Below are positions 35,417 to 44,528 of a stretch of DNA of 64,000 bases, in pieces. Each line of letters starts with the position of its first letter. Within the stretch, counting starts at the first letter, position 1. Made by a program: the position numbers and the translations under genes. Source of the DNA: Lysobacter concretionis Ko07 = DSM 16239 (GTDB taxonomy: Bacteria; Pseudomonadota; Gammaproteobacteria; Xanthomonadales; Xanthomonadaceae); assembly GCF_000768345.1 (NCBI RefSeq), contig NZ_AVPS01000006.1:124001-188000 (forward strand), written 5' to 3'. The notes beneath the pieces are model-generated. The model did no database searches. It worked only from the letters and a program-made list of their open reading frames with translations, and was not told the origin of the DNA.

Positions 35417-36057
35417 GAAGCCGCCATTCCGGCAGTGCCGCTGTTGCCGATCCGGCCCGGGTCACCGAGCCCGGCCACTATTACGACAAGGCCCTGCAGA
35501 CCCACGCGGTGCGGCTGATGCCGGCCGAATACCGGGTCAGCAGCGAGCCGCTGGCACTGGTCACCCTGCTGGGGTCGTGCGTGGCGGCCTGCCTGTACGA
35601 CCCGCTGGTCGGCGTCGGCGGCATGAACCACTTCATGCTGCCCGGCGCGGCCGGCAACACCCGCAACGACCTCGCCGATGGCGACATGAGCGCCCGCTAT
35701 GGCGCGCACGCGATGGAGCTGGTGATCAACGATCTGCTCAAGCGCGGCGCCAGCCGGTCGCGGCTGCTGGCCAAGGTGTTCGGCGGCGGCAACGTGCTCA
35801 GCGGCTTCCAGAACGACCCCATCGGCACCCGCAACGCGCGCTTCGTGCTGCAGTACCTGGTGGCCGAGCGCATCCCGGTGGTCGCGCAGGACCTGGGCGA
35901 CACCCAGCCGCGCAAGGTGTGCTTCTTCGTCCAGACCGGCCGCACCCTGGTGCGCCGCCTGCCATCCACCCGCGACGACGACATCGTCCGCGCCGAGCGC
36001 GCCTACTACGGCGACCTCAACCGCGCGCCGGTCGCCGGCAGCGTCGAGCTGTTCTGA
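35413..36057 (+). CDS. cheD: Chemoreceptor glutamine deamidase CheD
   Basis: 214 residues. CheD deamidates receptor glutamines. The catalytic cysteine motif VTLLGSCVAACLYDP, the histidine in GGMNHFMLPG and the KVFGGGNVLSGF segment are present. It extends some 40 residues beyond the core and ends in GSVELF, a hexapeptide shared with the MCP-like protein at 37257. ATG at 35413 overlaps the cheR stop; its own stop overlaps the cheB ATG by one base. Confidence 0.94.
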   Translation: MRSRHSGSAAVADPARVTEPGHYYDKALQTHAVRLMPAEYRVSSEPLALVTLLGSCVAACLYDPLVGVGGMNHFMLPGAAGNTRNDLADGDMSARYGAHAMELVINDLLKRGASRSRLLAKVFGGGNVLSGFQNDPIGTRNARFVLQYLVAERIPVVAQDLGDTQPRKVCFFVQTGRTLVRRLPSTRDDDIVRAERAYYGDLNRAPVAGSVELF

Positions 36058-37130
36058 TGACCCCCCTTCGCACCGCCCCCAAACCAGCGACGGACGGAAG
36101 ACGCGTCCGGGTGCTGGTGATCGACGACTCCGCGCTGATGCGCCGGCTGATGAGCGACCTGCTGTCGGTCGACCCGCTGATCGAGGTGGTCGGCACGGCG
36201 GCCGATCCGTTCATCGCCCGCACCAAGATCAAGCGCCTGTCCCCCGACGTGCTCACCCTGGACGTCGAGATGCCGCGCATGGACGGACTGAGCTTCCTGG
36301 GCAACCTGATGCGCCTGCGGCCGATGCCGGTGGTGATGGTGTCCACGCTGACCGCAAAAGGCGCGGCTGTGACCCTGGACGCGCTGGCCGCCGGCGCGGT
36401 GGACTGCATCGCCAAACCGCAGGCCGATCTCGGCGGCGGGCTGTCGGCGTACGGCGAACAGCTGCGGGCGAAGGTCCGCCAGGCCGCGAACACCCGTGCC
36501 GTCAGCCGCGCCACGGCGCCCAACCGACCTGTGCCCGCTACCGCCTACCGGCACCCGAACCTGCATGTCATCGCCATCGGCGCCTCCACCGGCGGCACCA
36601 ACGCGATCCTCGATGTGCTGTCGGCGCTGCCCGCGGACACGCCGCCGATCGTGATCGCGCAGCACATCCCGGGCGCCTTCAGCGCGGCGTTTGCCGAGCG
36701 CCTCAACCAGCACAGCGCGATGACGGTGGTGCACGCCGGGCCGAGCCAGCCGCTGCTGCGGGGGCATGCCTACGTCGCTCCGGGCGGGTTCCATCTGCGC
36801 GTGTATCGACGCGGCACCGCCTGGCACTGCGGTACCAGCGACGACGAGCCGGTCAACGGCCACCGCCCCAGTGTCGACGTGCTGTTCGAGTCGGTCGCCC
36901 AGCACGTCGGCTCCGGCGCCGGTGCCGCCCTGCTGACCGGCATGGGCAGCGATGGCGCACGCGGGTTGCTGGCGTTGCGCAATGCGGGCGCCTACACACT
37001 GGCCCAGGACCAGCCCAGCAGCATCGTCTGGGGCATGCCCGGGGCCGCGGTCGCGCTGGGCGCGGCGCAGCAGGTCGCGCCGCTGAACCAGGTCGCGACC
37101 CGCCTGCTGGGCCGGGGCGAAGTGCGTTGA
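36057..37130 (+). CDS. cheB: Protein-glutamate methylesterase CheB
   Basis: 357 residues. The receiver domain has Asp23-Asp24 and phospho-acceptor Asp69 (VLTLDVEMPRMDG). After a linker at about 140-165 the methylesterase domain carries the catalytic serine in AIGASTGGTNAI, the histidine in VIAQHIPGAFSAAF and the aspartate in TGMGSDGARGLLAL. It removes methyl groups added by CheR and provides adaptation. It is last of the tightly overlapping cheR-cheD-cheB run. Confidence 0.96.
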   Translation: MTPLRTAPKPATDGRRVRVLVIDDSALMRRLMSDLLSVDPLIEVVGTAADPFIARTKIKRLSPDVLTLDVEMPRMDGLSFLGNLMRLRPMPVVMVSTLTAKGAAVTLDALAAGAVDCIAKPQADLGGGLSAYGEQLRAKVRQAANTRAVSRATAPNRPVPATAYRHPNLHVIAIGASTGGTNAILDVLSALPADTPPIVIAQHIPGAFSAAFAERLNQHSAMTVVHAGPSQPLLRGHAYVAPGGFHLRVYRRGTAWHCGTSDDEPVNGHRPSVDVLFESVAQHVGSGAGAALLTGMGSDGARGLLALRNAGAYTLAQDQPSSIVWGMPGAAVALGAAQQVAPLNQVATRLLGRGEVR

Positions 37131-37197
37131 CCGGCTTGCCAGCTCCGCACGACGCGCCGCGCAACTGCCCGGCAAGCCCAATGCAGCGGCTCCCTCC

Positions 37198-37224
37198 TAA
37201 AGCCCGCCGCCTCCCGGCCGTTAT
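37198..37224 (+). promoter_or_regulatory. Sigma-28 (FliA) promoter of the short MCP-like gene
   Basis: TAAAGCCC at 37198-37205, 11-bp spacer, GCCGTTAT at 37217-37224. The expected start point is near 37231, so the leader would be only about 25 nt before the ATG at 37257. Confidence 0.75.
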
Positions 37225-37256
37225 CTGATATTGACCGCCCCCCAATGAGAGCAGCA

Positions 37257-38417
37257 ATGGACTCCCGTGTAGTCATTCGACTGGCCGCGCCGCTGGCACT
37301 GACCCTTCTTCTGTTGTGTGCCCAACTGTTCGACTGGCCGACGGCCGCGCGACTGGGCATCACCGTCGCCACCGCGGCGGCCTGGCTGGTGTTCGCCTGG
37401 GTGCAGAACCAGGGCACCCCGTCGGTGGTGATGCGCGAGCAGACCCGCGTGCTGGAGGACCTGCGCAACTTCATCAGTGCCGAAGTCAGCGGTTCGCGCA
37501 CCGAGATCGAACGCACCCGCGAGCTGATCCGCGAGTCGGTGGGCAAGCTGGGCGGCAGCTTCGAGGCCGTCAACCGCAAGTCGCGCCAGCAGAGCGAGAT
37601 CGTCACCCGCATCATCGACCGCACCGGCGAGGAAGGCGGCATGGACGTGCACCAGTTCGCCCTGCAGGCCAGCCAGAAGATGGAGCAGCTGGTCGAGGCG
37701 TTGGAAGAGGTCAGCGGCCAGAGCAGCAACACCGTCACCCATATCGACGCGATGGCCGAGCACCTGGACGGCATCTTCGCCCTGCTGGAAGACGTCAAGT
37801 CGATCGCCGACCAGACCAACCTGCTCGCGCTCAACGCCGCAATCGAAGCGGCGCGTGCGGGCGAGGCCGGACGCGGGTTCGCCGTGGTCGCCGACGAGGT
37901 CCGCAACCTGTCGGAGCGCTCCACCACGTTCAACGAGCAGATCCGCAAGCTGGCCCACAGCTCCAAGGATGCGATCGCCAAGGTCCGCGACACCGTCAGC
38001 CGGATGGCCTCGCGTGATCTGGACCGCTCGCGCGGCGCGCGTGCCGAAGCGGCCGGCATGCTGGAACGCGTGGACGGCATGAACCGCGGCCTCGGCAACG
38101 GCATGCGCGAAATCGCCGAATGCGGCCAGGCCATCGACAGCTCGGTAGCCGAGGCGGTGCGTTCGCTGCAGTTCGAGGACATCGCCACCCAGGCCCTGGG
38201 CGCGGCAACCCTCCACCTGGAGCGCCTGAACGACATCAACCGCGAGGCCGCCACGCTGCAGGAGCTGCTCCACCGCCGCCACAGCGACAGCGACGTCCAG
38301 CTCGCCCTCAAGCAGCTGATGCAGCGCGTCGGCCAGATGCGCGGCGAATGGGAGCGCCCGCCGCACAAGCCGGTGATGCAGCAGTCCATGGATGCCGGCA
38401 GCGTCGAGTTGTTCTGA
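37257..38417 (+). CDS. Short MCP-like chemotaxis protein
   Basis: 386 residues from this start. Two adjoining membrane helices near the N-terminus ([18 protein letters not shown] and [17 protein letters not shown]) leave almost no periplasmic part. The receptor signalling hairpin follows, with a shortened tip region [20 protein letters not shown] near residue 185. There is no HAMP domain and no sensor domain. The C-terminus is helical, ending in GSVELF as in CheD. GAGAG lies 5 nt before the ATG at 37257; an ATG at 37245 would leave no ribosome site. It may sense internal signals or serve as an array or adaptation scaffold. Confidence 0.88.
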   Translation: MDSRVVIRLAAPLALTLLLLCAQLFDWPTAARLGITVATAAAWLVFAWVQNQGTPSVVMREQTRVLEDLRNFISAEVSGSRTEIERTRELIRESVGKLGGSFEAVNRKSRQQSEIVTRIIDRTGEEGGMDVHQFALQASQKMEQLVEALEEVSGQSSNTVTHIDAMAEHLDGIFALLEDVKSIADQTNLLALNAAIEAARAGEAGRGFAVVADEVRNLSERSTTFNEQIRKLAHSSKDAIAKVRDTVSRMASRDLDRSRGARAEAAGMLERVDGMNRGLGNGMREIAECGQAIDSSVAEAVRSLQFEDIATQALGAATLHLERLNDINREAATLQELLHRRHSDSDVQLALKQLMQRVGQMRGEWERPPHKPVMQQSMDAGSVELF

Positions 38418-38463
38418 GGCGAGCTGTTCTGAGTCGAGCTGCTCCGAGGCGAGCTGACCTGAG
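38404..38463 (+). repeat. Four tandem 15-bp repeats overlapping a gene end
   Basis: Units 38404-38418, 38419-38433, 38434-38448 and 38449-38463 follow the pattern (T/G)CGAGYTG-(T/C/A)-(T/C)CYGAG. Unit 1 encodes the VELF-stop end of the MCP-like gene; units 2-4 lie after the stop and keep most of it, diverging at 1-4 positions. Confidence 0.85.
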
Positions 38464-38506
38464 CCACGTTGGACAACCAGACCAGCGTCGTCGATCCATG
38501 AAACAA

Positions 38507-38545
38507 AGCGGGCCCATGCAGCAGTGCATGGACCCGCTTTTTTTC
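38507..38545 (+). terminator. Rho-independent terminator after the MCP-like gene
   Basis: AAGCGGGCCCATGCA (38507-38521) pairs with TGCATGGACCCGCTT with one mismatch across a short loop, followed by a run of T. It closes the receptor/cheRDB region. Confidence 0.9.
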
Positions 38546-38568
38546 GTCCGACTGGATTCCCTTCCGTT

Positions 38569-38705
38569 GTAGGAGCGACGTGAGTCGCGACCTGTACATC
38601 AATTCCGGGCCCGTGTGCGATCACGGCTGTCGTAGCAACGGGATGCGGGTGGAGCCACGACGTCAGCGTGTATCCCTGCGCGTTCGCGACTGACGTCGCT
38701 CCTAC
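38569..38705. repeat. REP pair between MCP-like gene and methyltransferase gene
   Basis: GTAG-headed REP at 38569-38591 (+) and its inverted partner at 38684-38705, about 115 bp centre to centre. In the 345-bp gap 38418-38762 these, the tandem repeats and the terminator account for all signal; the rest (38600-38680) is degenerate REP-like sequence. Confidence 0.8.
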
Positions 38706-38762
38706 GAAAAGCCGGTCATCGTGTCGTGGCAGTCACGACGGCGACTCGCCGGGACGCCAGAC

Positions 38763-39716
38763 TTACCGCCGATGCCGCCACGCGGCCAGCAATACCGCGG
38801 TCGCGGCGGCAACGTTGAGGCTTTCCACCGCACCGCTGCCGGGGATCGACAGGCGCAGGTCACAGGCGCTGGCGAACTGGCGGTCCATGCCTTCGCTTTC
38901 CGCGCCAAGCACAAACACCAGTCGCCCGGGCAACGCCGTCGCGAACAGATCGTCTCCGCCTTCGACCACGGTCGCGGCGAGGGCGAAGCCGGCGTCGTGC
39001 AGCTGCGCGAGCGCATCGGCGCTGTCCGGCAGACGCACCATCGTCACCGCTTCCGCGCCGCCTTCGGCCACGCGGGCGGCGGCACCGGACAGCGCCAACG
39101 GCGAGTCGGCCGGCAGCAACACCGCGGCTGCGCCAAAGTGCGCGGCCGAGCGCAGGATCGCGCCGAGGTTGTGCGGGTTGCCCACGCCATCGAGCCAGAT
39201 CACGCACTGCGGACCGGTCGGCACGTCGCGCAACCAGTCCGACAAAGGCATCGGCTCGACACGCAGCACATCGGCGACCACGCCTTCGTGGTGCGAGCTG
39301 GCCGCCAGCTTGCGCAGGTCATCCTCCTCCACCACCCGATAGCCGACGCGCTGGGCGGCGCACCACTTCAACAGGGGCTGCAGCTGCGGGATCCTGGCCT
39401 CGGCCAGATAGACCTTGCGGATCGCCTCGGGCCGCTGTGCGAACACCGCGCTGACCGCGTTGAAGCCGTACAGACGCAGCTCGCGGCCCTGCTTGTCGGA
39501 CGCGTGCTTGTCGAACACGCGAGGGGGCGATGCCGGGGACGGCTCCGTCGACCGGTCTGCTTCGCGTGATGGCCGGTCACCGCGGGCTGCCCACGGCGAG
39601 CCTGTCTGCGGTGCACGCGGTGACGCGGGGCGCGCATCATCACGGCTGCCGCCGCGACCGTCGCCCTTGTTGCCACCGTCGCGGCCACCCCCGCGCTTCC
39701 AGGGATCAGCGGACAT
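38763..39716 (-). CDS. SpoU/TrmH-family RNA 2'-O-methyltransferase
   Basis: 317 residues. The first ~75 are disordered and Gly/Arg/Pro-rich, probably RNA-binding. The SpoU substrate-binding domain follows (LRLYGFNAVSAVFAQRPEAI) and then the knotted SPOUT catalytic domain with its motifs CVIWLDGVGNPHNLGAILRS, LVFVLGAESEGMDR and LRLSIPGSGAVESLNVAAAT. The family methylates ribose in rRNA or tRNA (RlmB, TrmH); which position cannot be told. The start at 39716 (ATG 39722 possible) lies within the end of the symporter gene, so the two may be co-transcribed. Confidence 0.88.
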   Translation of the reverse strand: MSADPWKRGGGRDGGNKGDGRGGSRDDARPASPRAPQTGSPWAARGDRPSREADRSTEPSPASPPRVFDKHASDKQGRELRLYGFNAVSAVFAQRPEAIRKVYLAEARIPQLQPLLKWCAAQRVGYRVVEEDDLRKLAASSHHEGVVADVLRVEPMPLSDWLRDVPTGPQCVIWLDGVGNPHNLGAILRSAAHFGAAAVLLPADSPLALSGAAARVAEGGAEAVTMVRLPDSADALAQLHDAGFALAATVVEGGDDLFATALPGRLVFVLGAESEGMDRQFASACDLRLSIPGSGAVESLNVAAATAVLLAAWRHRR

Positions 39717-41286
39717 CGGCATCAGCCAACAACGGTGCGGGCATCACGTCAGCCGCGGCAGCGCGTTCACGCACGGCATGGCTCGCCACCCGCTCTTCCC
39801 AGAATCCGGCGTTGCGGATGCCCAGCGACAAAGGATCGAAAACCGGATCCAGTCCCAGCTTCCGCTGCCGCTCGTAATCGCGCAGCGCCAGCATCGCCGG
39901 CTTTTGCACGACCAGGATCGCGACGACGTTGAGCCACGCCATCAGCCCCACGCCGATGTCGCCCAGCGCCCAGGCCATGTGGGCGTTGTGGTACGCACCG
40001 AAGACCACCATCCCGATGATGCCCAGCCGCAGCAGCAGCGTCGCCAGCGGGTGGGTGCGGCGGGTGCCGGCGATGTAGGTCAGGTTGGTTTCGGCCATGT
40101 AGTAATAGGCCATGATCGTGGTGAAGGCGAAGAAGAACAGCGCCAGCGCGACGAAGCCCGCGCCCCAGCCCGGCAACACCGATTCCACCGCCGCCTGGGT
40201 GTACTGCGCGCCCTCGGAGGGCCGCAATCCGGGCACGCCGGTGTACATCGCCTCCAGCGTTTCCCCGCCGGCGTCCTTGACCACGCGGAAGGTGTTGTAC
40301 ATGCCCGTGGACAGCACCAGGAACGCGGTGGAGGTGCACACCAGCATGGTGTCGAAGTAGATCGCGAACGCCTGCACGTAGCCCTGCTTGGCCGGGTGCG
40401 AGACCTCGGCCGCGGCCGCCGCGTGCGGGCCGGTGCCCTGGCCGGCCTCGTTGGCGTAGATGCCGCGCTTCACGCCCCAGGCGATGGCCTGGCCGATGAT
40501 CGCGCCGAACGCGGCATGCGCGCCGAACGCGCTGGAGAAGATGTCGGCGAACATCGTCGGCACTTTTTCGGCGTTGAGGATCATCACCATCACCGCCATC
40601 AGGATGAAGGCCAGTGCCATGAACGGCACCACGATCTCGGCGAAGGTGGCGATGCGCCGGATCCCGCCGAAGATGATCACCGCCAGCAGCACGCCGACAC
40701 CGAGCCCGATCCACAGCTTCACCATCCCGGCCCCGCCGAACGGCACGCAGGCGTCACCGCCGTTGCACAGCACATTGCTGGCGCTGTCGGCGATCGCGTT
40801 GGCCTGCACGCCCGGCAGCAACAGGCCGGTGGCCACAATGGTGGCGACCGCGAATGCGGTGGCGTACCACTTCAGGCCCATCGCCTTTTCGATGTAGTAG
40901 GCCGGACCGCCGCGGTAGCGACCCTCGGCATCCTTGGTCTTGTAGATCTGCGCCAGGGTGGACTCGACGTACGAGGTCGATGCGCCGAGGAAGCCCATCA
41001 CCCACATCCAGAAGATCGCGCCCGGCCCGCCGTAGGCGATCGCGGTGGCGACGCCGGCGATGTTGCCGATGCCCATGCGCCCGGCCATCGAAATCGCCAG
41101 CGCCTGGAACGAGGACACGCCGGCCTCGGACTTCTGCCCGCTGACCGTGAGCCGGCACATCTCGGCGAAGCCGCGTATCTGCATGAAGCGCGTGCGCAGG
41201 CTGAACCACAGGCCCGCGGCCAGGCACATGAAGATCAGCGCGTTGCTCCAGATGACCCCATTGATTGCGTTGACGACTGCTTCCAC
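39706..41286 (-). CDS. AGCS-family alanine/glycine:cation symporter
   Basis: About 526 residues, ten or more membrane helices. The amino acid:cation (Na+/H+) symporter signature is clear: ALAISMAGRMGIGNIAGVAT, YVESTLAQIYKTKDAEGRYR, and the region GVKRGIYANEAGQGTGPHAA. The GTG at 41286 starts VEAVVNAINGVIWSNALIFM in the usual place after a GGGGAA-like site; a GTG at 41334 would add 16 non-conserved residues. The C-terminal tail of ~50 residues is cytoplasmic and Ala-rich. It overlaps the downstream methyltransferase start. Confidence 0.92.
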   Translation of the reverse strand: MEAVVNAINGVIWSNALIFMCLAAGLWFSLRTRFMQIRGFAEMCRLTVSGQKSEAGVSSFQALAISMAGRMGIGNIAGVATAIAYGGPGAIFWMWVMGFLGASTSYVESTLAQIYKTKDAEGRYRGGPAYYIEKAMGLKWYATAFAVATIVATGLLLPGVQANAIADSASNVLCNGGDACVPFGGAGMVKLWIGLGVGVLLAVIIFGGIRRIATFAEIVVPFMALAFILMAVMVMILNAEKVPTMFADIFSSAFGAHAAFGAIIGQAIAWGVKRGIYANEAGQGTGPHAAAAAEVSHPAKQGYVQAFAIYFDTMLVCTSTAFLVLSTGMYNTFRVVKDAGGETLEAMYTGVPGLRPSEGAQYTQAAVESVLPGWGAGFVALALFFFAFTTIMAYYYMAETNLTYIAGTRRTHPLATLLLRLGIIGMVVFGAYHNAHMAWALGDIGVGLMAWLNVVAILVVQKPAMLALRDYERQRKLGLDPVFDPLSLGIRNAGFWEERVASHAVRERAAAADVMPAPLLADADVR

Positions 41287-41357
41287 GAATTTCCCCGGTT
41301 TGGCCGGCCAGATGACCGGCGACAAGAGTGGCACCTTAACCGCATTGGGCCGTCACG

Positions 41358-41382
41358 AAAAACCCCGGTCCGAAGACCGGGG
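41358..41382 (-). terminator. Rho-independent terminator of the RND operon
   Basis: Read on the - strand, CCCCGGTC-TTCG-GACCGGGG is followed by TTTTT: an 8-bp GC stem with a stable UUCG loop, 20 bp after the permease stop at 41403. It separates the efflux operon from the symporter gene. Confidence 0.92.
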
Positions 41383-41402
41383 CAGAAGGGGTTGCCGGTG
41401 GC

Positions 41403-44400
41403 TCAGGCGTGGCCGCCGACCTCCGGGGTTTCCGCCGCCAGCGTGTCCAGCTCGTTGGACAGCGCCTGCGGCGAGCGGGTGTATTTCGCCAGCAGCACGT
41501 AGAACGCCGGCACCACGAACAACGACAGCAGGGTCGACAGCGACACGCCGAAGATGATCACCACGCCGATCGTCGCCCGGCTGGCCGAACCCGGGCCGCC
41601 GGCCGCGACCAGCGGCACCGCACCGACCGCGGTGGAGATCGAGGTCATCAGGATCGGCCGCAACCGCACCCCGGCCGATTCGATGATCGCCTCCTGGATG
41701 CTGCGGCCCGAATCGCGCAACTGGTTGGCGAACTCGACGATCAGGATGCCGTTCTTCGCCGCCAGTCCCACCAGCATCACGATGCCGATCTGACTGAACA
41801 GGTTCAGCGTGCCGCCGGTCACCGCCAGCCCGACCAGCGCGCCCAGCACCGCCAGCGGCACCGTCAGCATGATCACGAACGGATGGATGAAACTCTCGAA
41901 CTGGGCCGCCAGCACCAGGTACACCACCAGCAGGGCCAGGGTGAAGGTCAGCAGCACCGCGCTGCCGGCTTTCTGGAACTCGCGCGACTCGCCCTTCCAG
42001 TCGACCTGGGCGTACTCGGGCAGCTCGGCCGCGACCGTGGCGTTCAGGAACGCCAGCGCCTCGCCCATCGTGTAGCCCGGCGCCAGGCCGGCGGTGATGG
42101 TGATCGCGCGCATGCGGTTGAACCGGTTCAGGCTGCCGGCCTCGGCCAGCTCGCTCAGGGTGACCAGGTTGGACAGCGGGATCAGTTCGCCGCCATTGCC
42201 GCGCACCTGGATCGCGGTCAGGTCGGCCGGCGAGGCGCGACCGGCGCGGCCGGCCTGCACCAGCACGTCGTATTCCTCGCCTTCCTGGACGAACGTGGTG
42301 ACCCTGCGACCACCCATCATCGTCTCCAGCGCGTGGCCGATCTCGGTCACGCTCACGCCCAGGTCGGCCGCGCGCTGGCGGTCGATCTCGACCCGCATCT
42401 GCGGCCGGGTTTCCTTGTAGTCCGAGTCCACCGAGAACAGCCCGGGGTTGGCTTCCATCTTCTCCATCAGGGTGTCGCGCCATTGCGCGATCTCGGCATA
42501 TTCCGGGCCGCCCAGCACGATCTGGATCGGCTGCCCGCGGCTGCCGACCAGGCCGCCGCCGACGCGCGGCTGCGCCTGCACGCCGGTCAGTTTGCTGAAG
42601 TCGGCGCGCAGCGAATCGGCGACCTCGGCGGTGCTCATGTCGCGCTGGTTCCAGTCCTGCAGGAACACGATCACGTTGCCGGTATGCATCTCCTCGCTCG
42701 CCCCCCAGCCGCCCGGCGCACGCGAGTTGTAGCGGCGGATCGCCCGGTCCTCGCCGGTGTGTCCGGCCATGATCTGCTCGACCTGCTGGATCTGCGCGAC
42801 CGTGTAGTCGAAGCCGGCGCCCTCCGGACCGACGACCGACACGAAGAACGAGCCGCGGTCCTCGGCCGGCGCCAGTTCGGACGGCACGTAGCGGATCAGG
42901 CCGTAACTCAGCGCCAGCGCGCCCAGCATCAAGCCGGCCACCAGCCATGGCTTGCCCAGGTGACGCCCCAGCCACGCCTGATAACTGCCGCTGAGCTGGG
43001 CCAGCTTGCCGCTGATCCAGCGATGGACCCGGTTGGAGCGCTCCTCGCCCCGCGGCCGCACCAGCTTGGAGGACATCATCGGCGTCAGGGTCAGGGCGAC
43101 GAACGCCGACAGCGCCACCGCACCGGCCAGCGCCACCGACAGCTCGCGGAACAGCCGCCCGGTGTTGCCCTCCATGAACCCGACCGGCAGGAACACCGCC
43201 ACCAGCACCGTGGTGGTCGCGATCACCGCGAAGGCAACCTGTTTGGTGCCGCGCGCGGCGGCGACCAGTGGCGGTTCGCCGAGGTCGGCACGACGCTGGA
43301 TGTTCTCCAGCACCACGATCGCGTCATCGACCACCAGGCCGATCGACAGCACCAGTGCCAGCAGGGTCAACAGGTTGATCGAGTAGCCGAACAGGTACAG
43401 CGGGATGAACGCGGCGATCAGGCACACCGGCACCGTCACCGCCGGGATCAGCGCGGCGCGGAAGCTGCCCAGGAACAGCCAGATCACCAGCAGCACCAGC
43501 ACCATTGCCTCGGCCAGCGTCCAGTACACACGCTTGATGGATTCGTCGATGAACACGGTCGCGTCGTAGGCGACGAAGATGCTCATCCCTTCCGGCAGCG
43601 TCTTCTGGATCTCCACCGCCTCGGCCTTGGCCGCGCGGGTCACGTCCAGCGCGTTGGCGGTGGAGGTCTTGATGATGCCCAGCCCGACGTTCGGCTCGCC
43701 GTTGCTCTTGTAATAGGCGCGGCGCTCCGCCGATGCGAGCTCGACCTGGGCGACATCGCCCATGCGCACCACATAGCCGTCGGCACCCTGCTTGATCCGG
43801 ATCTGGGCGAAGTCCTCGGGCTTTTCGTACTGGCGTGCCACGCGCAGGGTGAAGTCCCGGTTCTCCGACTCGATCCGGCCGGCCGGCAGTTCCACGTTCT
43901 CGGCCCGCAGCGCGCTCTCGATGTCGCGCGCGGTGATGTCGCGCGCTGCCATCGCCGCGCTGTCCAGCCAGATCCGCATCGCGTAACGCTGCTGCCCGCC
44001 GATCCGCACCTGGGCGACCCCGTCAAGGCTCGACAGGCGGTCGGCGATGTAGCGGTCGGCGTAATCCGACAGCTGCAGTGCGTCCATCGTGGGAGAGCTC
44101 ATGTTGAGCCAGATGATGGTGTCCGAATCGCTGTCGGCCTTGCGCACCTGGGGCGGATCGGCCTCATCGGGCAGGCGGCTGGCGACGCCGCTGATGGCAT
44201 CGCGCACGTCGTTCGCGGCCGCCTCGATGTCGCGCTCCAGGGTGAACTCCAGGGTGACCCCGGAGCGCCCGTTGATGCTGCGCGACTGGATCATCTCCAC
44301 GCCTTCGATGCCCGACAGCGCATCCTCCAGCACCTGGGTGATCCGGGTCTCGACCACCGCCGCGGACGCGCCGGGATAACTGACATCCACCGATACGATC

Positions 44401-44528
44401 GGCGGGTCGATCGCCGGCAGCTCGCGCAGGGTCAGGCGCGAGAACGCCATCACGCCCAGCACCATCAACAGCAGGCTGATGACGGTGGCGAACACCGGCC
44501 GGCGGATGGAAAGATCGGAGAGATTCAT
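41403..44528 (-). CDS. RND efflux permease (HAE1 / AcrB family)
   Basis: 1041 residues, full length. N-terminal helix SIRRPVFATVISLLLMVLGV and two periplasmic porter domains, then the helical core with the proton-relay aspartates in LVLSIGLVVDDAIVVLENIQ. GLAAKNGILIVEFANQLRDS and LRPILMTSISTAVGAVPLVA match the second half. Sequence style (LRELPAIDPPIVSVDVSYPG) is closer to the MdtBC/MexF-like drug pumps than to heavy-metal pumps; substrate unknown. Its start overlaps the adaptor stop by 4 bp. No outer-membrane channel gene or regulator is adjacent. Confidence 0.95.
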   Translation of the reverse strand: MNLSDLSIRRPVFATVISLLLMVLGVMAFSRLTLRELPAIDPPIVSVDVSYPGASAAVVETRITQVLEDALSGIEGVEMIQSRSINGRSGVTLEFTLERDIEAAANDVRDAISGVASRLPDEADPPQVRKADSDSDTIIWLNMSSPTMDALQLSDYADRYIADRLSSLDGVAQVRIGGQQRYAMRIWLDSAAMAARDITARDIESALRAENVELPAGRIESENRDFTLRVARQYEKPEDFAQIRIKQGADGYVVRMGDVAQVELASAERRAYYKSNGEPNVGLGIIKTSTANALDVTRAAKAEAVEIQKTLPEGMSIFVAYDATVFIDESIKRVYWTLAEAMVLVLLVIWLFLGSFRAALIPAVTVPVCLIAAFIPLYLFGYSINLLTLLALVLSIGLVVDDAIVVLENIQRRADLGEPPLVAAARGTKQVAFAVIATTTVLVAVFLPVGFMEGNTGRLFRELSVALAGAVALSAFVALTLTPMMSSKLVRPRGEERSNRVHRWISGKLAQLSGSYQAWLGRHLGKPWLVAGLMLGALALSYGLIRYVPSELAPAEDRGSFFVSVVGPEGAGFDYTVAQIQQVEQIMAGHTGEDRAIRRYNSRAPGGWGASEEMHTGNVIVFLQDWNQRDMSTAEVADSLRADFSKLTGVQAQPRVGGGLVGSRGQPIQIVLGGPEYAEIAQWRDTLMEKMEANPGLFSVDSDYKETRPQMRVEIDRQRAADLGVSVTEIGHALETMMGGRRVTTFVQEGEEYDVLVQAGRAGRASPADLTAIQVRGNGGELIPLSNLVTLSELAEAGSLNRFNRMRAITITAGLAPGYTMGEALAFLNATVAAELPEYAQVDWKGESREFQKAGSAVLLTFTLALLVVYLVLAAQFESFIHPFVIMLTVPLAVLGALVGLAVTGGTLNLFSQIGIVMLVGLAAKNGILIVEFANQLRDSGRSIQEAIIESAGVRLRPILMTSISTAVGAVPLVAAGGPGSASRATIGVVIIFGVSLSTLLSLFVVPAFYVLLAKYTRSPQALSNELDTLAAETPEVGGHA

